Assembly (NCBI RefSeq): GCF_011397635.1
Contig: NC_064764.1
Coordinates: 40,042,955 to 40,106,954, forward strand
From: Epinephelus fuscoguttatus
Lineage: Eukaryota > Chordata > Actinopteri > Perciformes > Serranidae
Direction of reading: 5' to 3'
DNA length: 64,000 nucleotides
The position numbers and the translations under genes were made by a program. Below, piece after piece: positions 12,476-22,089 of this stretch. The notes beneath the pieces were generated by a model, which was given only the letters and a program-made list of their open reading frames with translations, searched no databases and was not told where the DNA came from. The first letter of the stretch is position 1; every line of letters starts with the position of its first letter.

Positions 12476-13649
12476 AATAGCACCAACTCTATGTTTTGCT
12501 TTCTTTTCTTCATTTTCCTTCTTCCATTGTCTCCCCAGTGCAGCACACGGCTTGGATTTGTTCATAATTAATTAATAAGAAGAAAAGACTGACATTTTGA
12601 TCTCTTTCAGAATCTGACACTTTCAGGTGTCACTTCTTTACCTGTTTCACTTGGACTGTTAACTCATGTGCAACACATCCATCCCACACGGCAGTCTTTT
12701 TACCGCTGTGTAGAAATCAGGCAGATGACTTGACCTCTCGGTCACTAATCCTGCTTTTAAAATATGTCATCTCTCATCCAGAGGACATGGACTTAAGATG
12801 AGAGCATTGACTACACCATATTAATCAGCATTATGATAACAAACACAAAGTCTGACTCTAACATGGGACTTTTTGTCTCTTTGGAGGGTTTTGTTATTCT
12901 TGTTTTTACAGGTTTATTAATTTTCTGTGGACTCCTTCTGTCTGATCCGTGTCTCTCTGGTTGTTGGCGTTAGTCAGCCCTGATGGGGAAATACCCGAGT
13001 GAAGAACATGAGCAAGAACATGGAAATGTAGGTTTGAATCCCTGCAGGACAGAGACATATGGCACGCACAGGGTGGGTTTTCTATGAACAAGTAGCTGAC
13101 TGTGTTGGTGTTTTTAAACATTAATCAAATGAAAATGTTTGTTTCCATCTGTCAGTTTCCAGCTGAAGATAATCAGCTACCACCATCTCAGCAGTGTGTT
13201 AAATTGTGCAGTATCTACTCTTCTTTTGGTCTCCACATACGTCTGAGAAGAACATTTTGATCTTTAGACTTAAGACATCCGCTAGATGTTTGTTTTCTTA
13301 ACCTGCTGTTCACTAATAACATCTGTCTGCTGTTTGTTGTATGACTGGCAGATATCTAGGTTACAGTGTGTCACGGCTAAAGGCTGACCACAGTCAACTG
13401 AATTGCCAGAATAAATCTTGGCATTGTAGATTTCTGGAAACCACAGATATGTAACATTTGTACATTATTGTGTAGCTGATGTGTTGAAACTTTACATTTC
13501 AACAACACTGTGGTTAATGGCTGGTTATGTTTGAGGAACCGTGTGTAAGATTTAGGGGCGTCTAGAGGTGAGGAGTGCAGATTGCAACCAGCTTAAACTT
13601 CTTCTGGTGATAATTCCTTCGGTGGTCATTGTTCAGGAGGTTTTAACCA

Positions 13650-14008
13650 GGGGGTCCATGTCATCGGTTCGACAGCCCATTGGTTCGACAGCCCATTGGT
13701 TCGACAGCCCATTGGTTTGACATCCCATTAGTCCGACTGTCCGCGGTGCTGAACGGCTCGCGGCGGGCGTGTGGTGCGCCGCGACTGGCTTGAGGCGGAG
13801 CAGGCTCACGGCTTATGTGTTTGTCACTTTCTTTTTCATTTTAACCCACACCATGATCTTTTCCTGACCCTAACCAAGTGGTTTTTGTGCCTAAACCTAA
13901 CCAGACCTTAACCACAGGGCATCATGATGATTTCGGAACGGACTTAGGAACAATGAGTTTAATATGGTCGGAACAATGGGCTGTCGAACCAATGGGCAGC
14001 TCCCTTAA
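13650..14008. mobile_element. nested element with 'ccattggttcgacag' termini
   Basis: Three direct copies of 'gcccattggttcgacag' open it. Near its right end is the inverse 'gggctgtcgaaccaatgggc'. A GC-rich patch ('gcggcgggcgtgtggtgcgccgcg') and a 'cctaaacctaaccagacctta' tract lie inside. There is no coding frame. It interrupts the MITE at 13,537-15,997. Confidence 0.6.
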
Positions 14009-14560
14009 CCAGGAGCCGAATGCAGGGGTCTCTTCCTCCCCAAAACAAACAGACCAGGTGATTTAAACCAGTTAAAACACTGAATAAAGCATTTTCACAT
14101 GACAAATCTGTGTGCTATCCTTTGTGTGACAACCTTGGATTCAGATGTTGTGGAGATTTTTACCAGGAGCCAAATTTTCTGCGGAGGTCTCTTCCTCCCC
14201 AAAACAAATGGACATGGTTATTTAAACCACTATAAACACTGAATAAAGCCCTTTCATGTTACACTACAGTGTTTCTTAGATGCTGTTTGGCATGTTGCAG
14301 AAGGGCTGCTCACCCAGCACCTGCTAACGTGTGTTCATCTTATAGCTGATCCAGATGTCCAGGAGTTTTTTACCGGAAGCCGTATTATTCACAAAAGTCT
14401 AAATGCTGGACCAGGTGATTTAAACCAGTAAAAACACTGAATAAAGCAGTTTCACCTTACAATCAGTGTTTTCCCAACACTCTCGTTGCAGAGGGGGCTT
14501 CTAAGTACTGTGGCTGACGTGAATGTCTCTACATTGAGTCAGTGTTTGGTTTGTACTCAA

Positions 14561-15660
14561 CTGACCTATGGCTAAGCCACGCCCAAACTATCAACATTCA
14601 GTGGCCGGCGCTATGGCAGGTGTCACAGTACACGGCATTTCACAGGAGGCAACTGATGATTTTTGGAGACATAACGATCAGATGTCATTGAGAAGTAACC
14701 AAAAGGGCCTAAACTACGCATTGGAGGGATATATTCATCATTTTATTGTTGAGAAGGTCGATGAAAAGCTTAAATTACAAGCCAAAATTTACAGGTCACA
14801 ATGTACGCTTGTGAACCGCATCTGGTTGCCGTCACCATCAAAGACAACAAGTTAAAGTGCCACTGAAGTTAAGGTTTTTGGCTCAGAATATGAGAAAAGG
14901 ATAACAGCCTTTTTACCGTCTTTACCAAGAGTGTCTCTCCGTTAGTTTGGTGCTACAGTATTTACACTGAATCATTCAGCATAACGTTTGCCAACCTTTG
15001 TTATCTCTGCCATTACAGATAAGTTAATGAAGCTAAGCTCCAGAAGTTAACGTTAGCTTAACTAGAGCCCTTTGGACAACAGCTAACAATGATGTACCAT
15101 CACCAAAGTACAAAACTAGAACAAAATAGGCTAATGAACTCCCAGCAAACAAGGTGACATGATGAACAACGCAGCTAGGAGCTAACGTTAGGCTAACTTT
15201 AGCTAACGTTAGCTAGAGATGTTAAAGATAACTTTATATTTCTTTCCAGCAAAGTGACAATATGTTGCCTCAAACACAATGTTGACTTACCTTAGAACAG
15301 ATGTAGACATCATTGTTAATCTTATTCACGTTGAGTTGATGTTGTGGTCTAACGTTACCACACAACTTTATCCAAAGGAGACATTTTTCTCGGTTGAGAT
15401 GTGGTTTAAAGTGTAAAAATACACCTGGTCGCCCAGCCTCTCAGGATATCTTGTGTCAGAGTTGCATGTACCCCATGCACACCCTTTGACCATTTTTAAA
15501 CTTCAAATCTCAGGAAAAAGCTCATAAAACCGAACAAAACTGACTTTCTGTAATGCATTTCAATGGACGTCCAGGCAGAGAATGTCCCAGTGTATGGGAA
15601 TGGCTATACGCACTGTGATTGGCTCATTGTGTTTGAGGGTGGGACTTAGCCATAGGTCAG
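14561..15660 (+). mobile_element. 1.1-kb DNA element with SWIM/YqaJ-type ORF remnant
   Basis: The terminal inverted repeats are 'ctgacctatggctaagccac' at the left and its near reverse complement at the right ('gacttagccataggtcag', ending at 15,660). From 14,568 a 95-codon frame contains 'KGLNYALEGYIHHFIVEK' and 'KLQAKIYRSQ'. This pattern precedes the SWIM zinc finger in transposon-linked fish proteins that often also carry YqaJ domains. After one frameshift near 14,800 a second frame continues to 'DNKLKCH' and a stop, so the finger's Cys-x-Cys is lost. I infer a deletion derivative. Confidence 0.55.
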
Positions 15661-15997
15661 TTACTCTCTCAATTACTGTAGAAAAATGGCGCTGCAACAC
15701 TGACCAAAGCAGTTTCACATAAAAAATCATTGTTTTTCCAACACTCTCACGGCAGAGAAGCTTCTACAGTAGGTGACACAAAAACGGGAATGGCCTTTTG
15801 AAGAAAAACATGGTAGTGGAACATGGCGTTGCCCATAGACAGGGACCTGCTCCCTGTGTAGATATGAACGACTCTTTCTGAGGTAACGACAACACAGTGA
15901 TTCTTATTCAGGTGATTATAAACAAAAGAAAACATTCTCATCATATTATATTCCATTTCTGCCAATATATCCCTCTAAATCCTACCCACTGGACCTC

Positions 15998-16699
15998 TTG
16001 GGCACAATAACACTTGGTTATGGTTGGGTAAAGACCATGTTTGGGCTTAAAATACCCAGTTTTGGTGGCACAATCACGGCCAAGAATGCTGCCGTTGTCT
16101 TGCTGTTGTTTGTTGGTCTTGGAGCAGTGGTCCACAGCTTGGCAGGCGTCTCGCCAAGGTGTCACACCATCACCATCCACCATCTCCTCCACCCCCCGAT
16201 GAGAAAGTCAGCTCATGGATTGCATAAAAACATACAATGCCAACATTTCCTCCTGGCGACTGTGCCACCCCACTTACATGTGAATGTGAGCAAACGTGTG
16301 TTCGATATAAACAGTGATAGGTTTCAGCAAGTCGGACGACAGAACAGCTGAGTCAAATTTTCTCCCTAATTAACTTGCTGGTCTGATGAGGTGTTTCCCA
16401 AGATATTGTTTTGAAGTGTGAACAAACATAGTGTGTTTTTGGAGCTGAAGTCACACACTTTGCATGCCCATATCTGCCCATCCATGTGTCTGTTCATGCT
16501 AGCCCCCTCCCCAATATGATAATCACGCTACCTTCTGCTTTTGGCACGGAACGTAGACGTAGTTGTTTTCAGCTGTCTGAGCCGATGACTAACGCAGGAG
16601 TCTTAAATTCACTGTAGCAGACGCACAGAGAAGAATGTGACTCCTTAATGCTCTTCTTAGAAATACTATATACAACCTGCACAACCCCGAAACTTACGC

Positions 16700-16732
<33 letters not shown>

Positions 16733-17524
16733 CCACATTTCCAAGAAGCATGTTGACTGACTTATCTGGAATACTTCCTACAGCTCTCTCTACATCACTC
16801 TTTGTAACAAATTTGAGGGGATTTCATGTTTTTATCCAGATAACTCATTGAACCTGCTTCTTGGAACAGATCTGCTGTACTGGATCCCAGAGCTGTTTCC
16901 ATTTGAGCTGATTGAACTGTCCTGTAAGAGATCCACAGCGCCTGAGGAGACATCACGCGATACCTTCCCACACCAGTGCCTCATCAGCGCGCAGACATGA
17001 ACTGATCTGTATTGATTAGGCGACGGAGAAGTGGTGTGTCCCCACCTCTACCCACACACACGTACGCACGGCCAGTTGATGTCAAGGTTTTTCCTCTTTG
17101 CTTGATAGTGATACACGCAAAGGGCGCCCACGTTTTGCAAAACACGCTGTACCGCTACATATGATGACCTCATCCCATGATTTCCCACCCAGCCCGAAGC
17201 CTTAGCGTAACTTAATCAAACTTTTTATTTTGACTTTAGAAACCCAAATAAAGCTGCCATAACACAAACTGCAGCATAATATGATAACATCCCATTAGTC
17301 ACAACTTATACTGTGCAACATATGGTTCTTATAATATTATCTAATAACGCAAATACTATTAAGCTGTCATATTCCCTCTGGGTTTCACGAGCAAAGGTGA
17401 CGTTATCATGATACATTAACAATATATAATGTAATTATTTGATGTTATGTGAGAGTTATTCCTTCATCAGACTGTGGGGTTTTCCCGTCTTTTCTCTGAT
17501 CACCTCCTGCTTAAAGCTCCACAC
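15998..17524. other. intergenic segment, nothing coding recognised
   Basis: Apart from a (CA)n microsatellite at 16,700-16,731 I recognise neither exons nor named repeats. Confidence 0.5.
16700..16731. repeat. (CA)n microsatellite
   Basis: Sixteen CA units. Confidence 0.97.
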
Positions 17525-18889
17525 TTAAAGGACCAGTATGTAAGATTCAGGACGATTTCGTGACGGAATTCCTTCACTGTTCATTTGTTACCTATTTTCT
17601 CTGACTGTACTGTGTTCTCACCTTGTTTCTGATCCAGGAGGTTTTTACTGGGAGCTGAATTACCCGCAGAGGTCTCTTTGTCTCCAAAACAAACAGACCA
17701 TGATTGAGAATTATCAAAATTTTGACAGTATATCAAAATTTGTTATAGTCTTTTAAGGTTAAACCTGTAAAAACGCTGAATGAAGCAGTTTCGTATTACA
17801 AATCACAGTTTCTCTGACACTCAGGGACGGGCCACTAGCCTAACACCTGCTAACGTGTGCTCACCTTTGTTCTTTGATAACTTAAGATCCAGATCTTCAG
17901 GAGGTTTTGAGCTGAAGCCGCATTATCCGCTGTGGTCCCGTCCTCCTCAAAATAAAGGAGCTAGTAATTTTAACTGGTATAAACAGTGCATAAAGCTGTT
18001 TCACATTGAAAAAACCATCTGTGTTTTCTGACACTTTTCTCACAGAGGGGGTGCTAATGACGGTGGGCAGCAAAATTACAAATGTCCCTATCTAGAGCCA
18101 GTGCTTGGTTTGTCCATTCTGGGCTCCTATAGAAACATGGCGGTGCAACATGGTGATCGAGGACCTGCTGTCTATAAAGATGAAGACGACTCATTCTAAC
18201 GCCTGATTTCAACTGGATGCGTGTCCGTTGCGGTACGGCTGTGCTGGTTATCCGCTGTGTGCTCTGCTGTCCGTCAATACCCACCGGCTGCGTTTGCTGT
18301 GCGGAGCGGTGCAGCTCTGCTGGAAGACATCTGGGTGCACCTCCATGATTAACATCTCCTCGTCCATGGTGTCAACGGGGTGAAATGACGTTTGAAAACC
18401 TCTGACCTGTTGACTTCAGGCCTGCCTCCGCCCATTATGTAGTTTTCAAGGTGTAGTGCAGGGAAATATGATCCGCCGTGAACACTGTGTATTTTATTTT
18501 GAAAATTAACCGGATGTTTTATCGTGTTTCTGTGCACGACTTCCTGCCCCGCATGATCTGCTCTGTGCTGAATTGCTGCGTTGTGCTCCGGCGTCCGGCA
18601 AAAATAGAAGTCCTGCGTATCTGTTGCGGAGGGCTCCTGTCTGCCGGAGCTGTGACGGAGCCGGAACGCAGCACAGCCGCAGCCGGTGGAAACACACACA
18701 TTGACTAGAATTGAATCCTATCGGCTCCGCTGCCATGCCGGAGCGGAGACGCAACCAACACGCATCTGGTGGAAATTAGGGGTAAGGTAACAAAAATACG
18801 ACAATTCTTATTTTCAGGCGATTATACACCAAACAAAACATAATTCTTATATTATAGTCCCCCTAAATCTTACACATAGGACCTTTAAC
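17525..18889 (-). mobile_element. 'CCAGTGTGTAAGATTTAG' MITE copy, interrupted
   Basis: It begins 'ttaaaggaccagtatgtaag' and ends 'taaatcttacacataggacctttaa', giving inverted termini. The hallmark segments 'aaacatggcggtgcaacatgg' and 'gaggtctctttgtctcc' are present in reversed orientation. A GC-rich insertion of about 570 bp starts near 18,205. Confidence 0.7.
18205..18776. mobile_element. nested GC-rich MITE (hAT-like, tentative)
   Basis: It starts 'tttcaactggatgcgtgtccgttgcg'. The reverse complement of its right end starts 'tttccaccagatgcgtgttggttgcg', giving imperfect inverted termini over about 26 bp. The inner ends ('cggctgcg..ctgtgc') are also mutually inverted. It splits the MITE at 17,525-18,889, so it inserted later. 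There is no coding capacity. Confidence 0.6.
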
Positions 18890-20340
18890 ACACAGACATT
18901 GTGGTAAATCATTAATTTAAAAAGAAAAAACGTCACTTGACAGAAAATAAATGGATTAATGGGAGCTCTATCGGTGTGCGGATCATTTTTTCCTTTTTTT
19001 CTTTTTTGATGCATGTTAGAAGTTTATGCTCCAGCACCCTTTCAATATTTCTTTGGCATGTGCGTGTTAATATCTTTTTTCTAAAATCATTAATTTAACC
19101 CATAAAATACAACCTTACAGTTACATAGAACAGTTTCTTCCTGACTGCAGCTGGCCTCATCAACAAGGCCCAGGACCCCCATGAGGCATTTTCCCACGAG
19201 GAACTCAGAGTTCCAAGAACCTGCCTATTTCTTGTGTCTGCACCACGAGTACTAGGTATGATCAAACCGTTGTTATGTGCTTTGTTTAAAAATAAAAAAT
19301 TTTAAAAAAGGGTTCAGGCACCATTTAGGCACTAGTATTGTTTTTAAAAGTATCATTTTAGCACCTGTATTGTAAAAAACCCAAATGGTACAGATAGACA
19401 ATATAACAATATAGATAGATGCGTTGCATTAATGTTCATCTTTTGAAGTATCATCTCTGTACATTGCACATATTCTCTATAATTCACTTTACAGCAGGTA
19501 TATTGAACATATTTCTTGCAGTATTTTTAAAAATATTCTTTTACTGTATTCTACATACGTTTCTTGACTTAGCAAATACATTGTATGTTAAAACTTAGGC
19601 CACAAATCCACGTAGCCTTTTTTTTTGGCAGGAAAATGAAGGCAGGGCGCCAGGGAGCGCTTCACCCCCGCCACGTGTGGGTTTTGTTTCTGTGACCACA
19701 ATATCTTGATGTTAACGTTCGCTAGATAGCTAACGTAACGCTACGTTAACAGCGGTTGATAAAAGTATAACACTCACCAGCAACATTCAGTGTGCGGCGG
19801 CGGGAGTGTATCTATGTTTCCAGGGTTCTATGTTCCCCACTTAACCCTGCAAAAAAGGTTCTATGTTCCCTGAGTTCTAATTGCCCGCTTAACCAAGCAG
19901 GAAACATAGAACCCTTTTTGTGTAAGCGGCGAACATAGAAGCTTTTTTGCAGGGTTAAGTGGGGAACATAGAACCCGGGAAACATAGGGATGACCCCACG
20001 GCCAATCTGCTCCCACAGACGGGCTTTTCTGTCTTTGTTGTGATAATTTCTGACTGACGTATCAAACAGCTCAGGATAGACAGTACCGGAGTGGCAGTGA
20101 CATCATCAGCACCTTTCTGAAAAGTTCAGAGATTTCCAACTAGAAGCGCTCGCACAAGTGCTCTGAAGACGAAGCTGGGTGCAACGCTTTTTCTCTCGAA
20201 GGCCATATGCTCTCTTCTCATTGGGAACAACTGGGGAAATGTGGCCCCTTTCGACACAAAGGACAGCGGCTCTACTCTGAGCTCTCGCCAAATGTCCTAG
20301 CTCCTCATCCTGTCTCGTAGGCTGAGTCCAACCGCCCTTC
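18890..20340. other. intergenic segment with a foldback element
   Basis: No exon is recognised. Its main landmark is the 35-bp perfect inverted repeat at 19,823-19,976. Confidence 0.5.
19823..19976. repeat. foldback with perfect 35-bp arms
   Basis: Left arm 19,823-19,857 and right arm 19,942-19,976 are exact reverse complements ('gggttctatgttccccactt...'). The 84-bp loop again contains 'ggttctatgttccc' and 'ggaaacatagaaccc', so the unit is internally reiterated in both orientations. Confidence 0.95.
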
Positions 20341-20349
20341 AGTCATTAC

Positions 20350-20600
20350 TCAAAGCTCATGACCTTAGGTGAGGGTTGGGACATAAATGGACCAATAAAT
20401 CAAAAGCTTTGTCCTCTGGCTATACTTTCTTTTCACCTTGAAAGTCCGTCGTAGCGCCTGCATCACTGCATATACTGTGCCAAACCGCCTATCCATCACA
20501 TGCTCCATTTTACCCTCACTCATGAACAAGACCCTGAGATACTTGAACTCCTTCACTGGGGACAAGTTCCTTCTTAGCAATGCACCTGATGAATCAATTT
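20350..20600 (-). pseudogene. LINE reverse-transcriptase remnant
   Basis: The minus-strand frame reads 'EFKYLRVLFMSEGKMEHVMD', then 'VMQALRRTFKVKR', then 'KLLIYWSIYVPTLT'. This matches the post-RT region of fish LINE ORF2 proteins (FKYLGxLFTSxGxMExEIDRRI...YxSIYVPTLTYGHELW). Only about 70 residues survive. It is a 5'-truncated, mutated copy with no catalytic centre. Confidence 0.75.
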
Positions 20601-21955
20601 TTTGCTATACACCCTCCATAAATAAAAAATTGTAGTAATGTTTTATTGTAAGGGTCCAGAGTTTTCTAACAATTTTCCTAATCATTTCTCCTAAAGTTTC
20701 TTGGAAAGAACTCTCTTATCTGTTACTTATTATAAGGGGAATAAAGAAAGTGGTCCACTATAAAAAAAATTCAATTATTTATCGGCCTAAACCCAGAGTT
20801 TTTTAGTCACAGCAGCAGCTGGACATGAATAAATGAGAAATTTGACGACAAACAAAGTTTAACCAAGAATAAATGAATAATGAAATGATACTTACTTGGG
20901 TTTAAACAGAGCAGTTTGATCAATCAGTTTGTAATCAGAACCATACTGCATTGTTCTTTCCAGGATATTTCCTAGAAATGTATTGGGGAATTATTGGGAA
21001 AACAGGTCTATAAAATAAAGCATTGAAATATTTGATAGTTAAATGTTCTTCTTCATGAGTGCAAAGCTGCCAGAGTGATGCTGAGGTTCTCGCTGATCTC
21101 TAGAGGAAAGACATTTTCTGGATGACATCAGCAGTAAAACGCTCCCTGTATGACTTCATGTCGAAGTAGAAGGGGATTTTCAGTCCCCCATGTTGAGAGC
21201 ACCACCCTTTGTTCTTTGTTGCCTCGGTCAGGTGATAACCATCTCTGCTGTCCGGCTCAGCGGCAGCTCTGTGCCCTCTGCCCACCTGGAAACCCCACCC
21301 TCCCACTGCTGAATATAACACGCTGATGAAAGAGAAAGGTTTGACACGGCTATGACACACAAACTGCGAGAGTTCACAAAGAGCTGCTTTATTGTGCCTT
21401 TGATGTGAAACCTTTGGAGAAAATCCTGCGTGGATTTGCATCTTTTTTTATCCCGACGGATCCGGCTATAGATACACCACATGCGACTTTGATTATAAGA
21501 CAAACAAAAAAGCATCATGCATTTGGGTAGAGCTTTTCTTCCATCTGCACACACTGATTTAATTAAGAGCCCCAAATATGATCTGAAGATTATGAGTCAT
21601 GGCGATGACCTTCAACTAAACTGGTGAAAACGAACATCAATTCAACTCCATGTCAGGGCGAAAACCCAACATGACTCACGAGTGCATGCAGACAGATACA
21701 AGGCACCAAAAGCTCAGTGATTAATGGCATAATCAAAAACAGATTACAGGAAGCACATACTGCTTTATAGGTATATATTTAATGCAGCTGTGTAGTGTAG
21801 GCAGCATTTACAAGCATCAAACACCAAGGTAACTTACTTATAGCTTTTCTTTATCATCTGAACACTGGGTATACAAATATTACTTGGCCCAACTCCTTAA
21901 GCTTCACTCACAATATTCAGTGACAGACAGCCCTCACTTAAAAGGAACATAAATT
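20601..21955. other. 3' flank of epsti1
   Basis: No exon is recognised. Immediately left of the epsti1 stop the sequence should carry its 3' UTR. A minus-strand AATAAA at 21,388-21,393 and an ATTAAA near 21,778-21,783 are candidate polyadenylation signals; I cannot tell which is used. Confidence 0.5.
21388..21393 (-). terminator. candidate epsti1 poly(A) signal AATAAA
   Basis: Plus strand 'tttatt' gives AATAAA on the minus strand, about 565 bases past the epsti1 stop codon. A weaker ATTAAA lies nearer. No transcript evidence. Confidence 0.3.
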
Positions 21956-22089
21956 TTAATTGCAGTTAAGTAGTGCGTAGGCCTGCTCGTAATCACCACC
22001 GCATTGTTTGAGGATGCCTTCTAGGAAGTCTTTGTCGCAGTATGGGAAGCTGTTCATCAGTTTCATCAGGGCCCAGTCAAAGTCAGAGT
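21956..22089 (-). CDS. epsti1: epsti1 exon 10: CUE-like C-terminal tail and stop
   Basis: The acceptor is 'tttccag' and the stop TAA is at 21,956-21,958. The split codon G|AC joins exon 9 exactly. It encodes residues 305-348, including 'LMNSFPYCDKDFLEGIL' and 'GGDYEQAYALL'. The F-P motif in helix 1, the mid-domain 'L..IL' and the closing 'A..LL' match the CUE ubiquitin-binding fold pattern (MFP ... LL). It is too short to stand out as an open frame but is cleanly bounded. Confidence 0.87.

Larger units (their letters stand above)
10530..13530. other. intergenic, repeat-derived segment
   Basis: No exon is recognised. It holds a 26-bp hairpin (11,373-11,439), C-rich runs near 10,990 and 11,341-11,370, an AT-rich MITE-like block (about 11,550-12,475), and several short GCTAAC/GCTAGC-rich tracts. 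Confidence 0.5.
13537..15997 (-). mobile_element. 'CCAGTGTGTAAGATTTAG' MITE copy with nested insertions
   Basis: The left end reads 'gtgtgtaagatttagggg' and the right end 'taaatcctacccactggacc', the inverted termini of a MITE also found at 17,525, 36,494, 38,736 and 43,790. The interior contains its hallmark 'gaggtctcttcctcc' / 'cactgaataaagca' segment three times. It is enlarged by two other elements, at about 13,650-14,008 and 14,561-15,660. Confidence 0.65.
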
